Source of the DNA: Evernia prunastri
Taxonomy: Eukaryota > Ascomycota > Lecanoromycetes > Lecanorales > Parmeliaceae
Reading direction: 5' to 3'
Assembly (NCBI GenBank): GCA_003184365.1
Contig: NKYR01000040.1
Coordinates: 240,409 to 304,408, forward strand
Length of the DNA: 64,000 bases
Shown here piece after piece: positions 1 to 10,532 of this stretch. The notes below the pieces were generated by a model. The model did not search any database. It was given only the letters and a program-made list of their open reading frames with translations, and was not told the DNA's origin. How positions within the stretch are numbered: position 1 is the stretch's first letter; every line of letters begins with the position of its first letter. The position numbers and the translations under genes were made by a program.

Positions 1-539
1 ATATAATGAAGCTTGGATCAAACCAAAATCCTACGAGACACGCCCCGCATGCCAAAGCGACCCAGAATGCCCACCAGATGATGATCATCCTCGCCCCTTG
101 TCTACTATCATTGCGGCATCCTAGATTTCTCAAACTGCTCGACCAATTGAGCAATGGCACTGCGATAAGACACGAAGTACTCAGGATGGCGATAAGAGGG
201 TAGAAGTCGAGCTCTCCGTAGGATGGCCCAATCCACATTAGCAAACAGGCATGAGCTGCTGCGGTACCTGAGTACGTCAATGCGGAGGCCAAGGCACCGG
301 CAACCAGCCACTCAAAATGCGGCGACAAGATTGCGAATACTATCGTGCAGTAGAAGAGGCTTCGAGGGAGGAGGCCATAACTACCCTAGACGACCAAGCT
401 TAGTGAAAAGTGACCACTTCGTGAGACTATTGCATACGGATATGGGATACCAGCATAGTTGGCTGATGCCCGCCCCGCTGAGATCCACGTTGATGGCCAA
501 AGTTTGAGTGGAATTAGGTACACTCAGCACTGAAGTCAT
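1..539 (-). CDS. Multi-pass membrane protein, 3' end cut by window edge
   Basis: No family recognised. Two exons are inferred: 539-451, then 380 to the left edge, joined across a 70-bp intron (GTATCC donor at 450, acceptor AG just before 380). The phase matches and exon 2 stays open to base 1, giving at least 155 residues. Exon 1 encodes a short hydrophilic N-terminus beginning MTSVLSVPNSTQ. Exon 2 encodes at least four hydrophobic stretches: around SLFYCTIVFAILS, WLVAGALASALTYSG, FYPLIAILSTSCLIAVPLL and IIIWWAFWVALACGACLVG. This is the pattern of an integral membrane protein. No single ATG-initiated reading frame spans it, so a simple ORF scan misses it. Start chosen as the only in-phase ATG upstream of the intron. 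The membrane character is clear; the function is unknown. Confidence 0.6.
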
Positions 540-1133
540 GTTCAGCTAGACTTGGGTATCGCCTCACCCACTAATATTCGCTATCGAAGCAAAGAGTAAA
601 GATATAAAGGTGGGAATATGTAGGAAATAAGGAAAGACGAGAAAAGGAGAAGATACGGCAACAAAACCCCATATGAAACGCACCCTGCATCCGGCTGCGA
701 TCCTACGGAGTAAGACGGAGTTCTGCAGCTATCTTATTTTTCGTGCAGGTCAGCGGCACAGCCTTAAGATTGTGAGGAGTACCAGATTTCCCCAGCCAGT
801 CCATTCGAGACCACTATTTATAATCAGCATGTTCTCCGCAGGTCACCAATCGGAAGGCCATTATATATTAACGATAGGCTTCTATCGACCGAATTGCTGG
901 CTAACCCGCAATGCGCTCAAAGCCAGAGGGCCGCAGGTTTGGTGCACAAAATCCAACTCGAGCTGTCACCTTCGGAAGACATGATTCTCCACATGCTCAA
1001 GTTTTATGCGTTTCCCCGAAGCCTGAGCGTGTAAGGTTACGTTTGATTGCGTGGTGAATATTACCGAATGCAAAAGATACGCTAGCGTGAAACTTTAGCC
1101 GCCCGTACTTCGCCCCTTTCCATCACTGCTTCC
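540..1133. other. Intergenic, no gene seen
   Basis: This stretch separates the start of the minus-strand membrane protein from the ambiguous coding segment beginning at 1134. A purine-rich run lies at about 600-660. Short ORFs here show no protein-like composition. It probably contains the promoter of the edge gene. Confidence 0.5.
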
Positions 1134-1548
1134 ATGTCGCCCAACACACCCAACAACGACGACACTCACACGCTCAACGCAGCTGGAGCTACAGGTCTAC
1201 TACAATTGTCGACCATATACGACGATCTCCCAGCCATGGCCACGTCTCCCAACCCGCTCGGCTTCAATGACCTCCACCCCAATGCGTGTTGACAATCTGT
1301 ACACCTTGTACGAGCCACCATCAGGTGCTTGTTTCCAGGGAAAAACATATCTTTCAACCCAAGGAGCTCTTCACCGCCCAGCATATCTTCAAGCAACCCA
1401 TCGAAGCCTACCTCTGCTCCCTGTCGCATCTGGATCTCTGATAATTGCTCATCCGAGAGGACCCTGTAAAGAGAAGTCCTTCCCATAGCTTCGCGTCCCG
1501 GAAGCGGCTGAGTGGCCAGACATCGCACAAAATTCTCGATGGCCACAA
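1134..1548. other. Ambiguous coding relic, both strands open
   Basis: Both strands look protein-like. On the plus strand, ATG at 1134 opens a 52-codon frame with a plausible N-terminus (MSPNTPNNDDTHTLNAAG). A second plus frame continues to about 1441 (for example ELFTAQHIFKQPIEAYL), but the two join only through frameshifts. On the minus strand, a 126-codon frame at 1546-1166 reads YRVLSDEQLSEIQMRQG and contains a CTDC motif. Just upstream are an ACAG acceptor (about 1548) and a GTGAGT donor (about 1613), so it could be a terminal exon. I cannot decide between them. The adjacent DUF4238 gene is frameshifted, so this may be part of the same decayed stretch. Confidence 0.3.
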
Positions 1549-1680
1549 TGCCTGTACGTGCCGGTTATTAGTTCCGCAGACGACGCTTGTACTGGGAGAA
1601 GCGGACTCACCACAATTGCAGATGCTTCCTAAGGTATCGGTTCGGCCTTAGCATCTTGCGGAGATGAGGACGTGAGGCTT

Positions 1681-3591
1681 TTACTTACCCGGTTTTCTGA
1701 AGACGAGTTCTTTTTCTTGCCGTATTTGCATTGCACCCTTGCTATCCAGGGTCAATTCGTTCACGAGGCCATAGCCGGGATGGACATCGAGGAAATAATC
1801 TATGTCGAAAACCCGGTACATGGTCCGAGCGAGAGAACTGGCTTTGAACACGCGACTCGCTATCTTTGTCAGTGTGACACCGTTTGAGCAGGTAGTTACG
1901 TGGCTTACCACCGGCAATAGCATCTTCCTTGCCACCGGTGATCTCGAAGCTCAGAGTTGGACTGTTGATGTCCTCTTCAACAAGATGCCTCAGATGCTTT
2001 ATCGCCAGCCACACGCGTCTTGAAGGTAAGGTGGCGATCAAATCCTCTCGATTCCGGAGAACCACATCCTTTACCTCGGCGCTGTTTTCTCGTATCGAGA
2101 AGTCCACTTTGGTGATGAGTCGGACAATCCGTTTTGCTTGAATAACATCCGCCAAATATGTTGGATGAGTGCCCCCTTCCAACTCAGCAACAAGAGTCTC
2201 ATTAATTTTGTCTTTGGAGAGACTCACCGAGCTCTTCATACAATGCCTTTTGTACATCTCTCATTGCAGGAATGCTCACGGTTGTCTCTGCCCGCGGATC
2301 GACTGCATTGTATCCCAGCTCAACTGTGCTTCCGAGTCGCCTCGAAAATTTGAGCAAAAGCTGTAGATAGGGCAACATGTTGTCTTGAGTCCTCTGTCGG
2401 AGATGTCCATCCTCTCCAAGTACCATGAGTAAACAGTTCGGATCGTTGGGAAGGACTTGCTTGAATCCAGGCGTCTTATCCGTCAAGTAGTAATCTAATG
2501 CTACTCGCAGGCTATCCGGAGACTTGTAGACAATCGTCGCCGTTTCACTCGCTTGCTCAAGGCAGATCAGGTTAATTTTCTGTACGTGCTCATGATCGAG
2601 GGGAGAATATTTGAAGTAGAAGATATGCTTGTCTTTGGATATTTTGGTGGGAAGTGGTTCGATCTTCCCATTTACCACCTGGCTATAGTTGTTCCGAGCT
2701 CTAGTGATTGGTAAATCTGCGAGCCAGGAGCCGGATGTGCTGGGGTCGGGGTACATCGTCTTTACTAGTTCCAGAAGCATTTGCCTGGATTTCTTGGCTT
2801 CGTCTACCCCGGCGAGGGGTATAAGTAGGCTGCGCAATACAATCATGATCTTGGGCGATACAGGCGCAAAGCGATGGTATTCCAAATAAGCACCAGCGCC
2901 AGACGGGCCCTCAAAGATACTGTGTGCGTTCTGGGTCAGGATAAATTCGTCCGCAGTCTTTTCGGGTGTGCAGATGGCGAGAAAATACGCTTGCACGTGC
3001 AACGCGAACCAGACGGCATCCATTGGGTAGGCTCGCTGTTTGAGTTCTTTCGATAGAGCCTCAGAGTCCAGATCTAGGTCCGCCTCCAGGAAGGCTCGAA
3101 TGTTGGCAAACCAAACATCTTGCGGGGTCTGAAAGCCTTTCGCATCCATGTATGCCAGCATGCTCTCCCTGTCGTCGGAATCATAGTCCTCCTTTGATGT
3201 TTTAAATCTCCTTGCGTATGAGCTGCACTTCTCCCTTCCCAGCATCATACAGGCGCTTCATGTGGGCGACTATCTCGCTCGCGGCGGACTCAAGCGCCGA
3301 CAGCTCCCTCTCGAGCTTCTGCTGGTCTCGGTCGGCTAGGCTGACGTCTCGATACATGTCGACGATGCCAAAAGTATCGCTCACATCTCCTTGCCTGAAG
3401 TCACCAGCTTCGAGGTCGAGGATCGTAAGTCTCTGTGGTTTTGGCGCACGGTTCTTGGTTTTCTTCGAAGTCTTCGGCACAATACTGCCTGGATTCTTGA
3501 AGTTCGCAAAATTCCTGAGCAGGAATCGGGGAATGAAGTGATGGTATTGTGAGTCTTGGGGTGGCGCTGCTTGCGAACTCGATTCTGCCAT
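1681..3591 (-). pseudogene. DUF4238-family protein, frameshifted
   Basis: The N-terminus carries the DUF4238 hallmark HHFIPRFLLRNF (about residues 17-28). The family has no established biochemical role and is expanded in many fungi. Codons 1-123 are open to an I-R-K-E-I sequence at about 3205, where the frame stops. The homologous reading continues in another frame from about 3220 (RRFKTSKEDYDSDD), with no canonical intron between and a short piece of the expected domain missing. The second segment runs to about 2212, where ELGESL breaks and continues in a third frame as SLSKDKINETLVAELEGG. A further phase conflict occurs near 1895-1935 before the last open segment, which ends at 1681. With two clear frame breaks and a probable third, I call it a pseudogene; an unrecognised indel error in the assembly is the alternative. 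Confidence 0.7.
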
Positions 3592-5037
3592 TGTAGGTCA
3601 AGTTGTTGCTCTGCAAATTCACCAGTTAGCGAAGCAGAACTGAAGCAACACCAGTCATTCCAGTGGGCGGTGAACAACTTGCCAACGAGATGTACAATAG
3701 TAAAAAGTACCACCTGCAAGCACGAAAGCCTTAATGCACAGATTTGTTCTACGAGAACAGTAGAGGGTCGGTGAAAGAATCGTAGAAGCGGTGGTGCAAG
3801 GTTGAAGGATCTCAAACTCCCCGTCATCCAAGAAATCCGGCGCTTGAGCTTGTTTGGTTTGCTGCCCCTCGCAGTCTACTGCAAGCACCCGCATTCCGCG
3901 TCGACATGATTCGCTAAATGTTCGTAACAAATCCACCAATCACCTCTCGCGTACGGCGCGAGATCTACGTACATCGGTGTGGTGTTTGATGATCTCGGCG
4001 AGGTAATTAAGCAATCCCTTTGCCTTATGATGCGTGAACAAGATCCTGCCTATACAGATCGAAGTGGCGATTGATCTAGCAAACTCAGCACGGATACTAA
4101 GAAATAGTCGTTAATTGACCCCTCAGTCGTCATCTTCAGCCCTGCAGATCAAGCTACGGTGCAAGTTTCTTGTGGGTAGAAGCGATGTATCTTCCATCGA
4201 GCAAGTGGCTGCACGATTTTCATCCCACCCACTACGCAAGCTCTAGTCCTGACGTCCATGCCTTCCGAAAGGCGCTGGTTGGAACCTTTTCCTTTTCGGC
4301 AACGTCTCCGTACCTCCGCCGCGGTAGGCCGAGGAGGTTGTGCGCCCTCAAAACGGACTGGACGTGGGCTTGGACGTAGATGTCCTATAGGATGAAGGGG
4401 GTGGTTAGTCTCCACCTGTCATCATGTAGAGTCACCAAAACAGCCGTGAAATGGGAGCAATCTACAGGTGCGGGCGGGCGGATAAGAGTGCTATGCCTCA
4501 GGAAGAGATGCAATCGAACGAAGAGCCCAGACCACTGGTGGGAAGCCCATACATAGAGCTCCCATGAAGGCACGAATTCCGTCTCACTATGCGATATTGC
4601 AGACCTAACGAGTAACAATATGCAGTACCGGGCTGGCGCAAGGAAAGAAACCCTCTTGTTCATCTGCCACAACGGGCACCCTGTCTGCAAAAGACCGGTT
4701 GGGTAGGCATTGCTCGCCACAGCAGGGCTGGGGGTTAGTCGCTCACACCAATACCGCATACCTCTCGCATGTGCATAGCCCATGTGCGTTTGCATTGCAT
4801 TGTTTCAGGCCATTGTTTCAGGCCGTGGCGAGTGGCCATCGCAGAGTGGGGAAATCGTAGCCTTCTTTGGTGTGGATTGCCCTATGAAGACCATGTCATC
4901 CCGCAGGCAACGGTCTCTTCAGCCAGTTCTTCTCGTTCAGAGCAATTGCACATTTTCTTCCCACCCTCCCAGGCTTGTGTTCAGTCTAGCTAGCTATTTT
5001 CACTCCAAGACATGTCGCTATAGATATGTGGCGAAGA
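3592..5037. other. 1.4-kb intergenic, no gene supported
   Basis: Several overlapping ORFs of 60-136 codons exist on both strands (for example 4385-4795 minus and 4149-4415 minus). None has a recognisable motif, a matching exon or convincing composition. It likely contains the promoter of the DUF4238 relic and the 3' region of the Hsp70-like gene. Confidence 0.5.
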
Positions 5038-7391
5038 CTAGACATACTCCGCAGCGACAGGTCCGTAGTTCTTTCCACCATGGATGAGCTCGTATTTCGT
5101 ATAAGCTGAGTAGGTGGTAAGCTCTATTTCGAAATCGACTCGGTAGTACGAGCGGCCGTCTGCGCCTATTGCTTTTGGGAATGCTGCGAGAGGGATCAGG
5201 CTGAGATCCGCTTTGACCTCCACTAGATGGACCACACCGTCTGTTAAGTGTCAGCATCGAGATGATGGCTATTGATACGATGAGGCTTCGCTTACCGCTA
5301 TCGGGATAGAGAGGTGCGCCAGCGTTGTCGGGGTCGCTGCAAGTATAGATACGTGCCGCGATCTCGGATGGATGTCCGTAGACTTCACGGTAGAAGCACT
5401 GGTAAGTTAGGCGTACAGGAGAGTCTTCCCGAATAACTTGTGCCTAGTAGCCACGTTAAGACTAACTAGAATGATTAAATATGGGCTCTTACCTTTCTAA
5501 TGAACCAGTCTATAAGTAAGACGCTGTCCTTTCCCCAGCGTGGGCTATAGAAACTAAAGGATACCTGTTAGCCTCTAATGGTAACAGACCATCCTAAAGA
5601 CCTCACCGATGTTTGCCGTCATGGGTGCCCCTGATGAATTCCCTTTCCACCCTGACTCCATAGTGCTTTCGAGCGCGCCTTCCGCTGAGCGTGACGGATG
5701 CGGGTGTTGAAGAAATAGTGGCGAGGCCTCTCATGAGAGCCCCCCGGACAATGGCAGTCCAACTGATATAGTCAGTGCGGTAACTGCATATCTTATGTGG
5801 GATCAGAACGTACCCATTTGGGGACTGGATAACAGATACGTCAAAAACCGCCACGACGGCCCGAATCCGCTCTCGAAGATAAGCATTCTGGCCAAAACCC
5901 CCGACGATGAGAACAGCCTTGGGATATTTCCCAGTTTGCCTCACAGCTCGAACCTGATTCATGACCAGATTGTTCACATCGTCCATGACAGGCTCAAATA
6001 TCTGTCGCACATCATCACCACTGACAGTCATTTTACCTCTGGTAACACCCAATCGATGGTTGTCAGGGATACCGTAAACTTTTCAACTCATTAGTGACAA
6101 AGGGAGAATTGCTGCCTAGAAGACGTCTGACCTGGGACCTTGAACTCTTCGCCCTCGCTTCCATGGAATTGTTTCTTGATCTGAATGTCGTCAGCGCATC
6201 TGAAACCCCAGGACTATGAGCCTGAACGCACGACGGTCTCAAATCGCCTCATAGCCTGTTTAATGGTTAGTCTGCTACCCAGTGGAAGATTGAACTCTAA
6301 CGTCATCGAGGATATCTTTGTCCCACCCCGGCTCCTGCCCCAATTTCCCCTCGAGAAACTTCTCAAATCTGCGGTTGAGAAATGTCGACCCGGACAGCGA
6401 ACCGGTCCCAGGAGTTGCTTCAACAACCTCCAATCTCGGCTTCAACGCCATTACCGTGTACGATATCAAATCAACAGTCCCACCTCCCGCATCGCAGACC
6501 ACGAAAGTGTCCCCAACTTTGATCTGATGTGGATCTAGAACATCCAAAGCATACACCGCCGCGGCCTCAGGCTCGGATATCATTTGGAGCGTATGGCCTA
6601 AGCCCATGCCTGCTTGTTCAGCACAGAGGCGGGTCTTGGCTTGGGCCGCGTCAGACCACACAGCCGGGACAGTGATCTATAAGTACTTAGCTAAGTTCCA
6701 AGCGACTAGAAGACGAGACAATGCGAGACTGACTATGTATTCGATCGGCAGCGACTGCAGGGCGCTGGCAGGAAGCTTGTAGCGCAGGATCTGCTCTGCG
6801 TGCTTACGCAAAGCGGTAAGATAGTCTGTTACCTGCTGCTCGGGAGACAAATCATAACCTGGTGGAGCTGCCTTGGGGTCGGGAAAGTTTAGAGCTAGGT
6901 CGGAGGAAGCAAGACTGCGGGATCGATCGAGGCCCAATTTGAACCACTGATGTCTCGGTTCGTCCTCGCCAATTTGGTATCCCCACTTGTAATTGTGGCC
7001 ATCGTACTGCAGTTCACCAAGGACTAGTGAGCAATTTGGGTTCCCAACTTTTGGCATTGATGGGCTTACGTTGGAACCTTTTCGTTGGAAATGCCCTCCA
7101 GACCCTCTGATGTGGCGTCTGGCCACTGTATAATCGGCGTCTGAACCTCAGGCTGCTCCTAAGTCAGTGCGCTCTTTGTGAAGGGCTTAGAAGGCGTCTC
7201 AGACACACCTTGCGCGTTTGAGCCCAAGCCAGGCCAGAAAATGTTGTGCCGCTATTCTCACATTAGTGTTGTATTGCAGTCAAAGCGATAATCCCAGGGG
7301 CTTCTTACAAATCAACTGCCATTAAGATCTTGCGGATGGGCTCATGGTTGCCCACCTGGCCCATCTGCTGCCCAAGTATGCTTTCTGGCAT
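5038..7391 (-). CDS. Hsp70/HSPA12-like actin-fold ATPase
   Basis: Twelve exons can be joined with consistent phase: 7391-7309, 7251-7209, 7158-7070, 7016-6734, 6676-6302, 6255-6232, 6180-6132, 6078-5814, 5762-5607, 5553-5493, 5443-5296 and 5240-5038. They give about 592 residues, a normal size for fungal Hsp70-like proteins. Phosphate-1 motif VDFGTTFSGLAW lies at about residues 26-37. ITVPAVWSDAAQ, ISEPEAAAVYAL and the phosphate-2 motif VCDAGGGTVDL follow; AVLIVGGFGQNAYLRERI is the adenosine motif. The canonical substrate-binding domain is absent, as is usual in this family. Such proteins are inferred to be cytosolic nucleotide-dependent switches; their clients are unknown. All introns are GT-AG except intron 3 (7069-7017), whose only phase-compatible end reads GG. 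Either the gene uses an unusual acceptor, the base is an error, or the gene has recently been lost. Confidence 0.85.
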
Positions 7392-8022
7392 GTTGAGCTT
7401 ATGAGTGTTCACTGAGAGACATCGTTGCAATTGTGTGAGTAGTGAGGTGAGGATAAGTGTCAGTACCTGTCAAGGGGACTTCGCATAGAGTGATAGATGC
7501 AAACCCAACACTAGATTAGTGAATAGTAAGCGTTGAAGGATTATCTAACCTCAGGAGTATCGAGTGGACCAATGAGTGTCTGATGCTGGATTAAGAGGAG
7601 TAAAGTAAGATAAAAATGCGTGCTGTGCCAAGCCACTAGTACCGTTTGCCATTCTCTAACACAAGGAGCCATTCTCCAGCACAAGGATTTTAGGCTTCAT
7701 ACGGGTACCTACGTAGGAAGAGGAATGAGGATTAGGCTTAGGGGTCATCAGAAACGATTCCTTTATGCAGGTCTCAACCCAATCTTGAGCCGGTTTTGAA
7801 CCCCCAAAGAACTTTCAACTCTTCATGTAAGCCTCACACCAGATCTGAATGCCGTCTCATGAGGAAGGCATCTTACCAGCTCATGAACAGATACCCTTTA
7901 TGTGACCACTCACTTAAACCTCTCAGTCTTCAGGTCACACACATACCTTGCTTCTACTCAACATTGATTAGACTCAGCGGCTAACGATCCTATTTAACCC
8001 AGTGATACTTGATACAATTGCA
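7392..8022. promoter_or_regulatory. Divergent intergenic region
   Basis: This 630-bp gap lies between the starts of the minus-strand Hsp70-like gene and the plus-strand coiled-coil gene, so it must hold both promoters. No clear TATA element or repeat stands out. Confidence 0.4.
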
Positions 8023-9489
8023 ATGTTCAAGCGTCTTTTACCCTCTACAGCTGGTGCGCAATCTGGAGACCAACATGGTCGCCATAGTATCTCTGGCAGT
8101 GCAACCCCTTCACACAGCTCTAGGGTTGTGGCGGATATCCGAAAGAAAGGAGCGCACCAGGAGACTCCTCACAGCTCCACCAGCAAAGTCACATCAGCCG
8201 AGGAGCGTGAGCTCGGCCAGCAACTGCTGGAGAGGGAAGCTGAGATTCTGGAGCTTCATGTAAACTTTCGAGACCAGGCTTCACGGCACGAGCACGAGAG
8301 ACAAAACCTACAGACCGCCGCACAAAAAGCATTGAATAAAAAGGACAATGATATGCGCCAGCTCTCAGATGGCTTCAAAAGCACGCTAGACGAGAAGGAC
8401 AAGGAGATTGAAGGAATACGCAGACATTCCAACACACTTTTTCACGCCTACGAAAGCCTAGAAAAGGACAACAGGACTCTTCAGAGGAAGGCCGGTCGAG
8501 CGATAGGGGCGTTGCAGGATCAACTGACGCAAGCGGAGCAAGATCTGGATCTCTGCAGAGACGATTTATTCAGATTACAGCCGGTGTGTCGAATATCCGA
8601 TGCGAGCATCCTCACGGCCTTCAAATCGCTAGGTGACCAGCTCATCAACTGGATTGACAACGAGATCTCCGCCTTCGAAAAGGCCAATCCAGACGCCCAT
8701 GCTGGGTGCCTTTTCTCCGGCAGCGAAAGTTCAGATGTAGCGCATCTCTTGCAGATGTACCCATCAGCAGGCGAATACCTGTGCAGACATATGGTCAATC
8801 GCTACTTGTTAGAGCACATTTTTGGCTCAGATGTCCACCGGTTTGGATTCTCAGCGGAACATACCCACGTGAGATTGGCTGTCGAGCATGGAATGGTGGC
8901 TCTCGACCCACCAAAAGGTACGAGCTCAAGCCCAGTAGACTTCCTCGCTGTTGTGTTGTGTCTAACTATACCAGATTCCCGGACGGTCAACATTTGGCGT
9001 GCAGAAACTCTGAGCGCTCTTGCGGTCACTCCAGAATGCAAAGACATGAGGAGTAAACATACCTGTCAATTGACCCTTGACCTTGTCAAATACTTTTCAC
9101 CGTTTTTGCCGCATATTTTTCGACGAGGAGACGCCATGCAGGGGTTTCACGACCAAGTGGCAATCCCAGCGGCCACCATCGTCTCCAATCTTCAAGGATC
9201 GGCCTCACAGTATAGGCTCGACATGGCAGGCAAAGACTTCCGCAACCGCAAGCGTCTCACCCGAGAGGACCTCAGGAGCGTCATTGCGATCGACGTGAAG
9301 ACCGGAAAGACTCTGAAGCCTAGTGGAGCCTTTGTCTCGAGCAGAGATGGATTCCTCGGGAGTTTGCTGCTGCCTTTGGAGCCAAGTCTTCATCGTGTCA
9401 ATGAGGGTAGGAGCGACACTGTCTTGCGTCGGGAGACGTGGCTTGTAAGCCTTCACGATGCACGGGAAGACCATGCCCGCGGTGACTGA
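8023..9489 (+). CDS. Orphan coiled-coil protein, 488 aa
   Basis: Single intronless frame. I place the start at the first ATG (8023), giving MFKRLLPSTAGAQ. Residues about 1-60 are Ser/Thr/Gly-rich and basic, likely disordered. Residues about 65-190 are a charged heptad-rich stretch (EERELGQQLLEREAEILEL, LNKKDNDMRQLSDGF, LDEKDKEIEGIRR) typical of a coiled coil. Residues about 195-488 look globular, with mixed hydrophobic and helical character and no motif I can assign. No signal peptide or membrane segment is visible. The layout resembles fungal orphan proteins with an N-terminal coiled coil and an uncharacterised C-terminal module. No function is proposed. Confidence 0.75.
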   Translation: MFKRLLPSTAGAQSGDQHGRHSISGSATPSHSSRVVADIRKKGAHQETPHSSTSKVTSAEERELGQQLLEREAEILELHVNFRDQASRHEHERQNLQTAAQKALNKKDNDMRQLSDGFKSTLDEKDKEIEGIRRHSNTLFHAYESLEKDNRTLQRKAGRAIGALQDQLTQAEQDLDLCRDDLFRLQPVCRISDASILTAFKSLGDQLINWIDNEISAFEKANPDAHAGCLFSGSESSDVAHLLQMYPSAGEYLCRHMVNRYLLEHIFGSDVHRFGFSAEHTHVRLAVEHGMVALDPPKGTSSSPVDFLAVVLCLTIPDSRTVNIWRAETLSALAVTPECKDMRSKHTCQLTLDLVKYFSPFLPHIFRRGDAMQGFHDQVAIPAATIVSNLQGSASQYRLDMAGKDFRNRKRLTREDLRSVIAIDVKTGKTLKPSGAFVSSRDGFLGSLLLPLEPSLHRVNEGRSDTVLRRETWLVSLHDAREDHARGD

Positions 9490-9953
9490 AGTCGCTTGTG
9501 TGTGCTTGATGACTTACGAGCCATGAGCACTGATTTTAATCAATATGGCATTGACCTTCAGGTGGAGCTAGACCATTGAGATGCATACATAGAGGAAGGA
9601 GGTGCCCATGCATTCGTGTGGGTAGAATAGGATTTATTTTATTCTGTGGGGAAGCCTGCGGCAAAATACATAGGGCTAGCTGCAAAAGATCGCAAGCAGG
9701 AAGCACCTTCCAACACCATATAGGATAAAATACCGAGAAAAGACGTTCCCAGGTCATACTGTATGCACCTTACTCTTCCGAGCGTGGTAGGTGTAAGTAC
9801 GAGTACGAGTAAAATAAAATAAAAGCACCGCTACACCATCGTACCGGCGCCATTAGGAGTCGAACCCGATACAATTGAATGCCGCCGGTAATTGCTCCTC
9901 CGCCGCGGGCCAACCGATTCAATCACTACGTATCCTTTACCCTCGCTACCACC
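9490..9953. other. Convergent 3' intergenic region
   Basis: Separates the 3' ends of the plus-strand coiled-coil gene and the minus-strand tubby-like gene. It contains repeated gtacgagtac and aataaaataaaa stretches near 9795-9825 that could serve as polyadenylation signals. No gene seen. Confidence 0.4.
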
Positions 9954-10532
9954 CTACGCGTAGCCCTTCCCAACGCTCCACCCCGCCTCCGCCACAAAGA
10001 TGGCCGTGGCCCCCACAAGAAGCAACGTCTCAATCGCGCCATCCACGTCCTCAGCAACCTCGATCACCCCCGCCTTCTTCCAATTCAACATGCCTCCGCT
10101 CGCAAAGGTCGCCACCACAACCCCATCGTTGTCGACGCATTCATACACCGTCCTCCCCATCTTCTTCGCGTGCTTCCACGTGTACGTCCGTCTCGACCCC
10201 CCGACCGACTCGACGGCGGCAGAAAAGGTGTAGTCCCCCCTCAGCAGCCTGGTCTTGTCCCGGCGCATGTCTTCCCACACGACGTCCCCCCTCTCGTAGT
10301 CGCCGAGGCAGAGCTGGATGTCGCGGGATACGGTGTGCAGTTTGGCGGCGGCGACGATGGGGGAGTTCTTGGTGGGGCCGTGGCGGAGTATGATCTGGGG
10401 TTTGTTGGTTACGTAGCCCAGGCAGGCGTATTCGCCGTAGTAGACTGCCGGTTCCGCGGAGGAGGAGGAGGAGGAGCGGTGGAAGGTGACATTTAAGCGA
10501 GAGAAGGTGTAGTAGAGGGTGTAGGTCTTCAT
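9954..10532 (-). CDS. Tubby C-terminal-like (LURP-one/DUF6593-like) protein, 192 aa
   Basis: Intronless, 192 residues, starting MKTYTLYYTFSRLN. The alternation of beta-strand-like segments (AKLHTVSRDIQLCLGD, RRTYTWKHAKK, YECVDNDGVVVATFASGG), followed by a hydrophobic helix near the C-terminus (ETLLLVGATAIFVAEAGW), fits the small tubby C-terminal-like/LURP-one fold common in fungi. The helix position matches the central helix of that barrel. The role of fungal members is unknown; membrane or phospholipid association is only inferred from the tubby superfamily. The poly-Ser run at about residues 19-24 is encoded by a (GGA)n-like microsatellite. Fold assignment is by pattern only. Confidence 0.55.
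   Translation of the reverse strand: MKTYTLYYTFSRLNVTFHRSSSSSSAEPAVYYGEYACLGYVTNKPQIILRHGPTKNSPIVAAAKLHTVSRDIQLCLGDYERGDVVWEDMRRDKTRLLRGDYTFSAAVESVGGSRRTYTWKHAKKMGRTVYECVDNDGVVVATFASGGMLNWKKAGVIEVAEDVDGAIETLLLVGATAIFVAEAGWSVGKGYA

Noticed and set aside
9850..9880. gagtcgaaccc motif resembling a tRNA T-arm on the minus strand
   Set aside because: The flanking bases do not form the five-base-pair T-stem, and no acceptor stem, anticodon arm or D-arm can be built around it.
9875..10496. Two plus-strand ORFs of 172 and 205 codons opposite the tubby-like gene
   Set aside because: Pro/Ser/Arg low-complexity shadows of the minus-strand frame.
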